From positions 29,189-93,188 of the forward strand of contig NZ_JACRYU010000012.1 of the NCBI RefSeq assembly GCF_014333445.1: DNA of 64,000 nt, given 5' to 3'. Position numbers and translations under genes: made by a program. Position 1 is the first letter of the stretch. Each line of letters starts with the position of its first letter. Below are positions 9,436-18,297 of the stretch, piece by piece. The stretch is from Terrisporobacter mayombei (GTDB taxonomy: Bacteria > Bacillota > Clostridia > Peptostreptococcales > Peptostreptococcaceae). Under the pieces are notes generated by a model. That model saw only the letters and a list, made by a program, of their open reading frames with translations, searched no databases and was not told the origin of the DNA.

Positions 9436-10815
9436 TTAGCCTACTATTATTTTTCCTTCTGGATATCTAATTTTAGATTTAACCTTAGCACTTCTAGATA
9501 ATAATGCTACAAATATAGTAAGAGAGCCTACCCTTCCTAAGAACATTAATATAATGATTAATAGTTTTCCTAAAGAAGTCATATCTGGGCTACCACCTAT
9601 ACTAAGCCCCACTGTAGCAAATGCCGATATAACTTCAAAACTACATTCAAGTAATGTAAACCCAGGGTTCACAATCTTTAAAGCTAATGTACTAAACAAC
9701 ACTATGGTAACACCTATAAAAAATATCCCTAAAGATTTTCTTATTATACTTGATCCTATCCTTCTTTGGTATACTTCAATATCTTCTTTACCTAAGATAA
9801 ATGCTTTTACTGTTAAGAAAAGTGTAGCAACAGTAGTTGTCTTAAGACCTCCACCAGTAGATGCTGGAGATGCTCCTATAAGCATTAAAATAAGCATTAA
9901 AAATAATGTACTTTCCCCTAATAAAGTTAAGTCTATTGTATTAAATCCTGCTGTTCTTAATGTTACTGACTGGAATATAGATGCTAAAATTTTATCCTTT
10001 ATATTTAACATCCCTAAGGTATTTTTATTATTAAATTCAACAATAAAAATAAATAAGAAGCCAATAATGATAAGAATAGCTGTAGTATTTAATACTATTT
10101 TAGAATGTATATTTAGTTTTGAATACTTCTTGTTATTTATTATATCTAATAAAACAGGGAAACCCATCCCACCTAATATAATTAATCCACTTATTACAAA
10201 GTTTATTATGGAATTATCAACAAAATAAGTTAATGATGAATATTTAGCACCCGAAATAGGACTCATTAAATCAAATCCTGCATTACAAAAAGCTGAAATT
10301 GAATGAAATAAACTATACCAAATTCCATTTAATAAACCTAATTTTGGAATAAACACAATGGATAATAGTAATGCCCCTATTCCCTCTATAACAAATGTCA
10401 TTATAATTATGTATCTTGTCAACTTTACTAACCCAGATAAGTCTCTCTGATTTAGTGATTCTTGTATTAATAATCTTTCTCTCAAGTTAATTTTCTTTCT
10501 TGTTAAAAGAGAAAACATCGTAGCAATAGTCATAAATCCTAATCCACCTACTTGTATCAAAGTTATAATTACAAATTGACCAAACTCGTTCCAGTAAGTT
10601 GATGTATCAACAACAATTAAACCGGTAACGCATACTGCCGATGTAGCTGTGAATAGTGCATTCAAAAATCCAATACTTTCGCCACTTTTGGTAGATACAG
10701 GTAAATTTAAAATTAGTGCTCCAAATAGTATTAATGCTCCAAATCCTATAACCATTACTTGAGTTGGGTTCATAGAATTAATTTTCAAAAGTAGCTTTTT
10801 TAATACGTTTTTCAA
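9436..10815 (-). CDS. ktrB: KtrB/TrkH-type potassium uptake membrane subunit
   Basis: 459 residues with four M1-P-M2 repeats and about 8-10 hydrophobic spans. Selectivity-filter loops are recognisable (TSAVCVTGLIVVD, ISAFCNAGFDLMS, TLRTAGFNTID, ISAFATVGLSIG), each with the conserved filter glycine. The protein imports K+ with KtrA from the same operon. The chosen start is TTG at 10815 with GGGGTGG upstream; an ATG 15 codons later (MNPTQVMVIG) is possible. No c-di-AMP riboswitch is visible in the short upstream gap. Confidence 0.92.
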   Translation of the reverse strand: MKNVLKKLLLKINSMNPTQVMVIGFGALILFGALILNLPVSTKSGESIGFLNALFTATSAVCVTGLIVVDTSTYWNEFGQFVIITLIQVGGLGFMTIATMFSLLTRKKINLRERLLIQESLNQRDLSGLVKLTRYIIIMTFVIEGIGALLLSIVFIPKLGLLNGIWYSLFHSISAFCNAGFDLMSPISGAKYSSLTYFVDNSIINFVISGLIILGGMGFPVLLDIINNKKYSKLNIHSKIVLNTTAILIIIGFLFIFIVEFNNKNTLGMLNIKDKILASIFQSVTLRTAGFNTIDLTLLGESTLFLMLILMLIGASPASTGGGLKTTTVATLFLTVKAFILGKEDIEVYQRRIGSSIIRKSLGIFFIGVTIVLFSTLALKIVNPGFTLLECSFEVISAFATVGLSIGGSPDMTSLGKLLIIILMFLGRVGSLTIFVALLSRSAKVKSKIRYPEGKIIVG

Positions 10816-10962
10816 TTCTTTCCACCCCTTATTATATATTCATAAAATTTTATTAAATCAATAATCAATAACCAACAACAACATTATACTACATTAAGAG
10901 TATTAATAAATATTAATTATTTTTAATATTTATCTTATTGCGGTTATTTATTCTTGTTATAC

Positions 10963-11004
10963 AAAAAAGCATCTATAAAGGACAATAGTCATTTATAGAT
11001 GCTT
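10963..11004 (-). terminator. Terminator of the infC-rpmI-rplT operon
   Basis: Inverted repeat AAGCATCTATAAA with its complement, followed on the minus strand by a T6 run. Confidence 0.85.
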
Positions 11005-11029
11005 AAGTATTTATGATTACAAGAAATTA

Positions 11030-11386
11030 CTAAGCTAATTTAGCTTTTGCAACTTCTACTAATTTAGCGAATCCTTGTGGATCATGTATTGCCATTTCAG
11101 ATAACATTTTTCTGTTAACTTCAACACCTGCTAATTTTAATCCATTCATTAATCTTGAGTAAGATAATCCGTTTACTCTAGCAGCTGCGTTTATTCTTTG
11201 TATCCAAAGTTTTCTGAAATCTCTTTTCTTTAATTTTCTACCTATATAAGCGTTTTTTAATGCTTTCATTACGAAAGTATTAGCTGGTCTATATAATTTG
11301 CTTCTAGATCCTCTGAATCCTTTTGCAAGTTTTAACATTTTTTTATGCTTTTTACGAGCATTCATAGCTCCTTTTACTCTTGCCAT
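11030..11386 (-). CDS. rplT: 50S ribosomal protein L20
   Basis: 118 residues beginning [20 protein letters not shown], the canonical L20 N terminus, with a basic RNA-binding extension and a globular C-terminal domain. An ATG six bases further upstream (11392) lies only 2 nt from AGGAGG; the ATG at 11386 has 8 nt and matches the family start. L20 assembles early on 23S rRNA and in Firmicutes also represses this operon through the leader. Confidence 0.97.
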   Translation of the reverse strand: MARVKGAMNARKKHKKMLKLAKGFRGSRSKLYRPANTFVMKALKNAYIGRKLKKRDFRKLWIQRINAAARVNGLSYSRLMNGLKLAGVEVNRKMLSEMAIHDPQGFAKLVEVAKAKLA

Positions 11387-11464
11387 GTTCATGACCTCCT
11401 TTATTCTATGTGTTTTTTAATATTTTTTCGTTTCGTTTATATTTGTAATTTAATTAACTTAATC

Positions 11465-11659
11465 TTAGTAAGGTAATAATTGTGCTATTCTTTTAGCATC
11501 ACCTTCGCTAACTATAGCAGATTGTCTTAAGTTCATTTTAGTTTTAGCTGATTTTTTAGTTAATATATGGCTTTTAAAAGCTTTAGCTCTTTTTAATTTT
11601 CCGCTTCCAGTTTTTTTGAATCTTTTAGCTGCTCCTCTATGAGTTTTCATTTTTGGCAT
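11465..11659 (-). CDS. rpmI: 50S ribosomal protein L35
   Basis: 64 residues, full length, with the typical [20 protein letters not shown] start and a very basic composition. It lies between infC and rplT, the invariant bacterial order. GAGGAGG is positioned before the ATG. Confidence 0.97.
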   Translation of the reverse strand: MPKMKTHRGAAKRFKKTGSGKLKRAKAFKSHILTKKSAKTKMNLRQSAIVSEGDAKRIAQLLPY

Positions 11660-11686
11660 GATAAATTCCTCCTCTCAGTTAATCAT

Positions 11687-12196
11687 CTATTTTTTTGGAT
11701 CTATAATTACAACCATGTTATTACCCTCAAATGCTGGGGCTTTTGTTGGTTCTCCAAACTCTTTAACTATATCGATAAATTTAAGCATAACTTCCTTACC
11801 GATATCTTTATGTCCTAGTTCTCTTCCTCTAAAACGAAGTTCAACTTTTACTTTATCTCCTTTTTTAAGGAATTTAATAGCATTATTAGCTTTTGTATTT
11901 AAATCATTAGATTCAATACCTGGTCTAAGTCTTATTTCTTTAACTGTTATAGTCTTTTGATTCTTTCTAGCTTCTTTTTCTTTTCTAGATTGTTCGTATT
12001 TGTACTTACCATAATCCATTATTTTGCAAACAGGTGGTTTAGCATTTGGTGATATTTTTACTAAATCTAAATTTTTACTATTTGCAATAGTTTGAGCTTC
12101 TCTAGAAGACATTATTCCTAATTGTTCTCCAGTTTCAGAAATAACTCTTAATTCCTTATCTCTTATTTGATCATTGATTGATAATTCTTTGCTAAT
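11687..12196 (-). CDS. infC: Translation initiation factor IF-3, AUU start
   Basis: About 169 residues. It has an N-terminal domain (ISKELSINDQIRDKELRVI), a linker, and a C-terminal domain with KGDKVKVELRFRGRELGHKD. IF-3 binds the 30S subunit and proofreads start codons. An upstream in-frame ATG (12232) lies inside the leader terminator and has no Shine-Dalgarno. The only good one, GGAGG, is 9 nt before ATT AGC AAA at 12196. I therefore assign the AUU start that infC uses in E. coli and other bacteria to let IF-3 autoregulate its own initiation. Confidence 0.93.
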   Translation of the reverse strand: MSKELSINDQIRDKELRVISETGEQLGIMSSREAQTIANSKNLDLVKISPNAKPPVCKIMDYGKYKYEQSRKEKEARKNQKTITVKEIRLRPGIESNDLNTKANNAIKFLKKGDKVKVELRFRGRELGHKDIGKEVMLKFIDIVKEFGEPTKAPAFEGNNMVVIIDPKK

Positions 12197-12222
12197 TGTA
12201 GGACACCTCCAAATTATTTTAT

Positions 12223-12398
12223 ATAAAAACAAAAGCGAATGATTAGAGTATCATCCGCTATATAAGTCAAAATTGCACTTAATTTATGAAATATACATAA
12301 ATTAAACTTATATTAACCTTACTAACCCTAGGCGTAAGGTGAGAAACGGACTTCTTCTTATTTTCATCAATTATGTTTTTGTAGTGATTAATATCACC
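12223..12398 (-). promoter_or_regulatory. L20-type leader with attenuator before infC
   Basis: About 200 nt of untranslated leader end in a hairpin with 10 paired positions including one G-T wobble (AGCGGATGAT and ATCATTCGCT, 12231-12256), followed by a T-rich tract (TTTGTTTT). This sits 30-odd nt before the infC Shine-Dalgarno. In Firmicutes L20 binding to such a leader drives premature termination of infC-rpmI-rplT. The upstream part contains a GC-richer block (GTCCGTTTCTCACCTTACG) that probably folds into the L20 site. Confidence 0.75.
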
Positions 12399-12404
12399 TC
12401 ATAT

Positions 12405-12433
12405 AATATACTATTTCTCGAATAAAATGTCAA
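12405..12433 (-). promoter_or_regulatory. Sigma-A promoter of the infC operon
   Basis: TTGACA (12428-12433), 17-bp spacer, TATATT (12405-12410), reading into the L20 leader. Confidence 0.8.
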
Positions 12434-12462
12434 CTATTTTTTATAAAATATTAAATTTATTT

Positions 12463-12491
12463 TTGAAACTCGAACAATCTTTTATTATTAT
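12463..12491 (+). promoter_or_regulatory. Candidate promoter of the ftsH-like gene
   Basis: TTGAAA (12463-12468), 17-bp spacer, TATTAT (12486-12491). It would give a ~100-nt 5' UTR. It is divergent from the infC promoter, about 30 bp away. Confidence 0.5.
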
Positions 12492-12601
12492 ACCACACGT
12501 ATAATTTTTTTTATTTATTTTTTTTAAATTTTTAATAATAAATTTTTACAACTTTGGAAAATATAAAGTAAGTAATAATTCTATCCTAGAGGTGCTTAAC
12601 T

Positions 12602-14002
12602 ATGAATTTTTTAAATAATTTTTTTAAGAAAATTAATAATCCAGCTCCTGTATTTGCACAGACAAAGTTGGAAAGAGACAACTCATCAGAAGATCATAAA
12701 AGTAGCAAGCCTAAGACAACTTTTAGAGATGTTGCTGGCTTAGACGAAGTTAAAGAGGAACTGTTTGAAGTTGTAGACTTCATGAAATCTCCAGAGAAGT
12801 ACATAAAAATGGGGGCAAAGATACCAAAAGGAATTTTATTCTATGGACCTCCAGGTACAGGGAAAACTCTACTTGCTTCTGCAGTTGCTGGTGAAACTGA
12901 TTCTACTTTTTTCAATGTAACTGGTTCAGAATTCGTCGAAAAATATGTAGGAGTTGGAGCTAAGAGAGTTCGTACTCTTTTTGAAAAAGCTAGAAAAGAG
13001 GCTCCTAGTATAATCTTTATCGATGAAATAGATGCTATTGGTGCTAGAAGACATTCAGAAAGCAATAACGAAAAAGACCAGACATTGAATCAACTTCTAG
13101 TTGAGATGGATGGTTTTAATAAAGATGACAATATAATAATAGTAGGAGCCACAAATAGACTCGACTTATTAGACGAAGCTTTATTAAGACCAGGAAGATT
13201 TGATAGACATATACGTATAAATTCACCTAATTACAATAGTAGACATGAAATACTAAAAGTTCACACTAATAACAAACCATTGCATAAAGATGTTGACTTA
13301 AAGTTATTAGCTAAAAAAACACATGGATTTAATGGAGCTCATCTAGCAAACATAGCAAATGAAGCCGCTATATTCGCAGTAAGAGATAATAGTGATGAAA
13401 TTACTCCTCTTCATTTTGATAAAGCTATTGAAAGAGTAATTGCTGGTATAGAGCAAAAAAATTCTGTATTAATCGAAAAAGAAAAGAAAATAGTATCTTA
13501 TCATGAGGCTGGTCATGCTATAGTTAGCAATATTGTAAATATATGTCCTATACAAAAAATATCTATAGTACCACGTGGAGAAGCCTTAGGATATGTACTT
13601 CAATTACCAGATGAAGATAGATACATTTATACTAAGGAAGAACTAATAGGAAAAATCAAAATCCTTTTAGCTGGTAAAGCTGCAGAAGAAGTAATTTTCA
13701 ACCATCTTTCAACTGGTGCTAGAGATGATTTAAAGAAAGTGACAGAAATAGCAGATCAAATGGTTTGTGAGTACGGAATGAGCAAACTAGGATTTATGAC
13801 GATAGAAGGTAACTCAAAATCTTTTCTTTCTGAGCAAGTTCAAAGAGAGGCAAATAAAATAGTTGAAGATTGCTATAAAGAAACTATAGATTTAATCAAA
13901 AGTAATATAAATGATTTACATATAGTTGCTAATTACTTACATGATAAGGAAACTATGACATTAGAAGAACTTAAGTCATTAATACAAAAAGAGCCTTGCT
14001 AA
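12602..14002 (+). CDS. FtsH-like AAA/M41 zinc metalloprotease without membrane segments
   Basis: 466 residues. The AAA module has Walker A GPPGTGKT (82-89), the pore loop YVGVGA, Walker [12 protein letters not shown] (137-147) and the SRH region [20 protein letters not shown]. It is followed by the M41 protease domain with HEAGH (301-305) and a distal Asp in [13 protein letters not shown] (~376) as third zinc ligand. All catalytic residues are present. Canonical FtsH is 600-680 residues with two N-terminal transmembrane helices around a periplasmic domain. Here the first ~40 residues are polar ([20 protein letters not shown]), no hydrophobic span exists, and the AAA domain starts at once. It is probably a cytoplasmic hexameric protease. 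RBS GAGGTG precedes the ATG. It stands alone on the plus strand. Confidence 0.9.
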   Translation: MNFLNNFFKKINNPAPVFAQTKLERDNSSEDHKSSKPKTTFRDVAGLDEVKEELFEVVDFMKSPEKYIKMGAKIPKGILFYGPPGTGKTLLASAVAGETDSTFFNVTGSEFVEKYVGVGAKRVRTLFEKARKEAPSIIFIDEIDAIGARRHSESNNEKDQTLNQLLVEMDGFNKDDNIIIVGATNRLDLLDEALLRPGRFDRHIRINSPNYNSRHEILKVHTNNKPLHKDVDLKLLAKKTHGFNGAHLANIANEAAIFAVRDNSDEITPLHFDKAIERVIAGIEQKNSVLIEKEKKIVSYHEAGHAIVSNIVNICPIQKISIVPRGEALGYVLQLPDEDRYIYTKEELIGKIKILLAGKAAEEVIFNHLSTGARDDLKKVTEIADQMVCEYGMSKLGFMTIEGNSKSFLSEQVQREANKIVEDCYKETIDLIKSNINDLHIVANYLHDKETMTLEELKSLIQKEPC

Positions 14003-14010
14003 TACAAAAA

Positions 14011-14040
14011 TAACCTAGATTAAAATCTAGGTTATTTTTA
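14011..14040. terminator. Bidirectional terminator between ftsH-like gene and thrS
   Basis: Stem AACCTAGATT with its complement and a 2-4 base loop, followed by T-rich sequence, between convergent genes. Confidence 0.85.
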
Positions 14041-14055
14041 TTTGAATTTTTATAA

Positions 14056-15975
14056 TTAATCTTGTATTATATTAACTCTTTCTTCATCTTCTTTTAGTAC
14101 CATAGATACAAATTCACCTAAGTTCATACTTCCCATTTCGCCTTTATCTCTTGATCTTACAGCAACTTGGTTTTCTGCAGCTTCTTTTTCGCCTACAACT
14201 AACATGTAAGGTATTTTCTGAAGTTGAGCTTCTCTTATTTTAAATCCTATTTTTTCAGCTCTATCATCCATTTCTACTCTTATACCTATATCAAATAAAG
14301 CCTTTTTAACCTCATTTGCATAATCAAGGTATTTATCAGATATAGGTAGTATTGTTACTTGAGTTGGAGCTAACCAAACTGGGAATTTACCAGCATAGTG
14401 TTCTATTAATATACCTATAAATCTTTCTATACTTCCAAATGCAACCCTATGTATCATGACTGGTCTATGCTTTTCACCATCTTGACCTACATAAGTAATA
14501 TCAAACCTTTGAGGTAATTGCATATCTAATTGTATAGTTCCACATTGCCATGTTCTTCCTAAACAATCTCTTAAATGGAAGTCTATCTTAGGACCATAGA
14601 ACGCTCCATCTCCTTCATTTAATATATATGGAAGATTTAATTCTTCTAAAGCTTCTCTTAATCCATTTTCAGCAGCTTCCCAATCTTGATCAGTTCCTAT
14701 TGAATTTTCTGGTCTAGTAGATAACTCTAAGTGATATTCAAATCCAAAAGTCTTATAAACTCTATCTATTAAATCTACAACACCTTTTATTTGATCTTTT
14801 ATTTGCTCTGGTAACATGAATATATGTGCGTCATCTTGAGTAAATGCCCTAACTCTCATAAGTCCATGTAATGCCCCTGATAATTCATGTCTATGAACTC
14901 TACCAAGCTCTGCAACCTTCATAGGGAACTCTTTATATGAATGTGGCTTAGAGTTATAGTATATTAATGAACCTGGACAGTTCATTGGTTTTATAGCAAA
15001 CTGTTGTTCATCTATATCTACAGTATACATATTTTCTTTGTAGTTATACCAGTGTCCTGAAGTTTCCCATAATTTTTGGTTTAATATTATTGGAGTTTCT
15101 ATTTCTTGGTATCCATCTTCTCTGTGTATCTCTCTCCAGAACTTTAATAAAGAATTTTTTAATTCCATACCTTTTGGTAAGAATAGAGGGAATCCTGGAC
15201 CCTCTTCTGGTATAAAGAATAAATCTAATTCTTTACCTAATTTTCTATGGTCTCTCTTCTTAGCTTCTTCTAATAAGTGTAAGTATTGCTCTAAATCTTT
15301 ATTCTTTTCAAAAGTTATACCATAGACTCTTTGAAGCATTTTATTTTTTTCATCTCCACGCCAATAAGCACCTGCAACACTAAGTAATTTAACAGCTTTT
15401 ACTTTTTTAGTTGATGGTAAGTGTGGTCCTCTACATAAATCAGCAAAATCGCCTTGTTTGTAGAATGATATAACTTCACCTTCTGGTAAATCTTCTATTA
15501 ATTCTTGTTTATATATTTCACCATTTTCTTTCGCCCATGCTAAAGCATCTTCTCTTGATAATTCATATCTTTCGATTTTTAAATCTTCTTTAGCTATTTT
15601 TTTCATTTCAGCTTCTATTTTTTCAAGATCTTCCATAGTTAATCTATGATCTAAGTCTATATCATAATAGAATCCATTTTCTATACTTGGCCCTATTGCA
15701 AACTTAGCTTCAGGGTATAATCTTTTTATAGCTTGAGCTAACATATGTGCAGATGTATGTCTAAATACATCTTTACCTTCTACATCATCAAACTTAAATA
15801 AGTTTAATGAGCAATCTTCCTTAACTATATAGTCAAGTCCTACTACTTGATCGTTTACAGATGCAGCAACAACTGCTCTTGCTAGACCTTCACTTATTGA
15901 TTTTGCAATTTCTAAGACAGAAAGTTCATTTTCAAACTCTTTTACTGATCCATCTTTTAATATAACTTTAATCAT
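14056..15975 (-). CDS. thrS: Threonyl-tRNA synthetase
   Basis: About 639 residues: a TGS domain (1-60, MIKVILKDGSVKEFEN), the second additional (editing) domain with HTSAHMLAQAIKRLYP, a class II core with the zinc-binding region (MNCPGSLIYY, RVHRHELSGALHGLMRVRAF, QLDMQLPQRF) and motif 3 (MIHRVAFGSIERFIGILIEH), and the C-terminal anticodon-binding domain (from ~540). An in-frame upstream start would add 17 residues. The chosen ATG has AGGAGG 7 nt before it and the family N terminus. It is controlled by a T-box. Confidence 0.97.
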   Translation of the reverse strand: MIKVILKDGSVKEFENELSVLEIAKSISEGLARAVVAASVNDQVVGLDYIVKEDCSLNLFKFDDVEGKDVFRHTSAHMLAQAIKRLYPEAKFAIGPSIENGFYYDIDLDHRLTMEDLEKIEAEMKKIAKEDLKIERYELSREDALAWAKENGEIYKQELIEDLPEGEVISFYKQGDFADLCRGPHLPSTKKVKAVKLLSVAGAYWRGDEKNKMLQRVYGITFEKNKDLEQYLHLLEEAKKRDHRKLGKELDLFFIPEEGPGFPLFLPKGMELKNSLLKFWREIHREDGYQEIETPIILNQKLWETSGHWYNYKENMYTVDIDEQQFAIKPMNCPGSLIYYNSKPHSYKEFPMKVAELGRVHRHELSGALHGLMRVRAFTQDDAHIFMLPEQIKDQIKGVVDLIDRVYKTFGFEYHLELSTRPENSIGTDQDWEAAENGLREALEELNLPYILNEGDGAFYGPKIDFHLRDCLGRTWQCGTIQLDMQLPQRFDITYVGQDGEKHRPVMIHRVAFGSIERFIGILIEHYAGKFPVWLAPTQVTILPISDKYLDYANEVKKALFDIGIRVEMDDRAEKIGFKIREAQLQKIPYMLVVGEKEAAENQVAVRSRDKGEMGSMNLGEFVSMVLKEDEERVNIIQD

Positions 15976-16010
15976 CGTTTTACCTCCTATAAATTTATAT
16001 ATTATACAAT

Positions 16011-16262
16011 AAAAAACTCGTCCCAAAAAATTTGGGACGAGTTATATCTCGTGGTTCCACCCAAGTTGATATATAAAAATTATATATCCTCTTGATGACT
16101 ATAAGGTAGTCAACCGAATACTTTCACATATAAAAAATATGATACTAAATTCTGCTCCAAGTTAGTTTTCAAATAGGATTATTTTCGACGAGCTCACAGC
16201 CAAGGCTCATTCTTCTCTTTAAAATAATTAATCTATTTTACTTAGTCTCTTCATCGCACTAT
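16011..16262 (-). promoter_or_regulatory. T-box leader of thrS, Thr specifier ACU
   Basis: On the minus strand, the specifier ACT (16164-16166) precedes the conserved TGGAGC with the same spacing as in the pheS leader. The T-box element GGGTGGAACCACG (16050-16062) and a strong terminator (AACTCGTCCCAAA with its complement, T6) follow. The specifier matches threonine. Confidence 0.95.
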
Positions 16263-16277
16263 TTTTAATTAATCTTA

Positions 16278-16306
16278 ATTATATCAGATAGGTTATTATA
16301 ATTCAA
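16278..16306 (-). promoter_or_regulatory. Sigma-A promoter of the thrS leader
   Basis: TTGAAT (16301-16306), 17-bp spacer, TATAAT (16278-16283). Confidence 0.75.
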
Positions 16307-16343
16307 CTATATTATTTTGCATTTTAATATTAGTTGTATTATG

Positions 16344-17138
16344 TTAATTACTATATATTATTGTTACCTTTCCTTCAAATAATAAACTAACCATTTCTAT
16401 AATTTCTCTAGATTTTTTATTATTAGACATATCTAATATTTCAATTTTTTTAGGACAAAGTGTCATTATTGCACTTATTAAAAGATCTTCATTATTTAAA
16501 TCTTCTTTCATAGCCATATTAATCATATCTTGATTATTTAAATTTTCAATTTGATTACCATGTTCATCACTTAAAATAAAATAATCCTCTTTTGTAATAG
16601 TTATTCTTAATAAATCCAATTTTTCTTCTTGTATTTCTATAAAATATTTTAACGAATCTAAAAATTCCTTTTTATCTCTTTTAATCAAATGTTCTTCCAA
16701 TGCTATGTCACTTAATATAGATAAATAGCTATGAAAATCTTTCATTCTAAATTTAAAGAAACCATCTAAGTTTAAATCATTGTTATCCATAATAAAATCA
16801 TATACTTTACTATATATAGTTTTTTTTATAAAGTCATTTTTTTTATCAAATAAATTTAATGCTTCTATGTATACACTTTCTTTCTCCTCTTCTTCTATGT
16901 TATTATAAGTTTTCCATATGTAATCTTTCAAATCCCTCTGTTTAATTATATTTATTATTAAATCTGTAATACCAGAACAAAGCCTATCATAGCCTTTTAC
17001 TTTAGTCATGTCTATAGATATGCAATCTAAATATTCGTCATAGCTAACTATATCTAGATAACTTTCTCCTTGAAGAAATTCTTTTACAAATTCTATATGT
17101 TGGGGTAAAAAACTTATCTGCATAGTTCTATACGTCAT
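16344..17138 (-). CDS. ytxC: YtxC-like sporulation-associated protein
   Basis: 264 residues with no signal peptide or membrane span. It is a mostly helical, acidic/lysine-rich protein ending in a short strand-rich tail (SLLFEGKVTIIYS). Size, composition and position directly upstream of thrS agree with the YtxC family, which in Bacillus and clostridia sits next to thrS and is annotated as a putative sporulation protein of unknown biochemical role. The assignment rests on the general pattern plus synteny rather than on a catalytic motif. A purine-rich RBS (AAAGGGG) is ~8 nt before the ATG. Confidence 0.65.
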   Translation of the reverse strand: MTYRTMQISFLPQHIEFVKEFLQGESYLDIVSYDEYLDCISIDMTKVKGYDRLCSGITDLIINIIKQRDLKDYIWKTYNNIEEEEKESVYIEALNLFDKKNDFIKKTIYSKVYDFIMDNNDLNLDGFFKFRMKDFHSYLSILSDIALEEHLIKRDKKEFLDSLKYFIEIQEEKLDLLRITITKEDYFILSDEHGNQIENLNNQDMINMAMKEDLNNEDLLISAIMTLCPKKIEILDMSNNKKSREIIEMVSLLFEGKVTIIYSN

Positions 17139-17326
17139 ACTATCGCCCCTTTCAAATAACTAAGAGAAACTTATTTATATTTAAATATATCTATTGTTAT
17201 TATTTCATTTATAGGTATTTTAATTCATATTCTATAAATAAATAACTTATATTTTAATGAATATATTCCTTTAACGGATTTATTCCTTGCCAGATCTGAT
17301 AATAGTATAATCTCCCAGTAAATAAA

Positions 17327-17356
17327 AAATGCTATGAAAAATTTCATAGCATTTTA
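17327..17356 (-). terminator. Terminator of the nucleoside ABC importer genes
   Basis: Stem AAAATGCTATGAAA with TTTCATAGCATTTT just after the last permease gene. A/T tracts flank both sides. Confidence 0.75.
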
Positions 17357-17361
17357 GTAAA

Positions 17362-18297
17362 TTATCTTTCACCTTTTTTATATGCATTTCCTAAAGCAGA
17401 TGGTGCTTTAGAGTTTTTAACAAATAGTACTAAAACTATTAATGTTACTATATAAGGTATCATCGATAATAAATTTTCGTTTATTGTAAATGGTAATGTT
17501 GGACTTCCGAAGTATACAGATAATGCTGTTGAGAATCCAAATAATAAACAAGCAAGTGCCGCCCATTGTGGTCTCCATTTACCAAATATAACAGCTGCCA
17601 TAGCTATATACCCTTGTCCAGATACTAAAGTAGGTCTGAATGAAGAAACTAATGCTAAACTCATTGAAGCTCCTCCTAAACCTGCTAAAAATCCAGAAAG
17701 TATAACACCACTGTATCTTACTCTAGTAACATTTATACCTAAAGTATCTGCTGCCCCTGGATGTTCTCCAACAGCTCTTATTCTAAGACCAAATTTAGTT
17801 TTATATAAAACATAATATACTACTGCAATTAATATAAAAGCAATATAAACTGTTGCATAGTTATTAAATATTGTATCTAATATTCCACCTGATTCAAATA
17901 TACCATTAAATATTCTAGGCATTTTGTTTTCCATAGGTATTGTTGGAGTAGTTGTTGCTCCATGGAACATTATTTTAGATATAAATAAAGCTAAACCTGG
18001 AGCTAAAAGGTTAATTGCAACCCCTGATATAGTATGATCTGCATTGAAATTTATCGTTGCTATTGCATGAATTAATGCAAATAATGCACCAGCAAGACCA
18101 CCAACTAAAAATGCTATCCATGGATTACCTGTTATAACTCCAGTTGCAGCTGCCGAGAAAGCACCAATAGTCATCATACCTTCTAGACCTATATTTATAA
18201 TACCTGAGTTTTCAGAGAATACTCCTCCTAATGCTGTATATATAAGGGGAGTTGAGTACATTAATGTTGTACTAATAATAAGCGCTAAATCTTGCAT
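17362..18297 (-). CDS. Nucleoside ABC importer permease (NupQ/YufQ-like)
   Basis: 311 residues with about 8-9 hydrophobic spans. It belongs to the branched-chain/ribose-type permease family, with YTALGGVFSENSGIINIGLEGMM near the N terminus and the conserved cytoplasmic loop AVGEHPGAADTLGINVTRVR that contacts the ATPase. Its ATG overlaps the preceding permease stop by one base (TAATG), so translation is coupled. With the neighbouring permease, double ATPase and BMP lipoprotein it forms a complete importer. Purine nucleosides are the substrates of characterised relatives (B. subtilis NupNOPQ, streptococcal and Treponema systems). Confidence 0.87.
   Translation of the reverse strand: MQDLALIISTTLMYSTPLIYTALGGVFSENSGIINIGLEGMMTIGAFSAAATGVITGNPWIAFLVGGLAGALFALIHAIATINFNADHTISGVAINLLAPGLALFISKIMFHGATTTPTIPMENKMPRIFNGIFESGGILDTIFNNYATVYIAFILIAVVYYVLYKTKFGLRIRAVGEHPGAADTLGINVTRVRYSGVILSGFLAGLGGASMSLALVSSFRPTLVSGQGYIAMAAVIFGKWRPQWAALACLLFGFSTALSVYFGSPTLPFTINENLLSMIPYIVTLIVLVLFVKNSKAPSALGNAYKKGER

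Noticed and set aside
9554..10228. 224-codon plus-strand open frame
   Set aside because: It is antisense to ktrB, with proline/isoleucine-rich shadow composition and no Shine-Dalgarno; the minus-strand frame is clearly a K+ transporter.
10816..10962. Possible c-di-AMP riboswitch before ktrB
   Set aside because: The gap is only ~150 bp and AT-rich, with none of the conserved riboswitch blocks.
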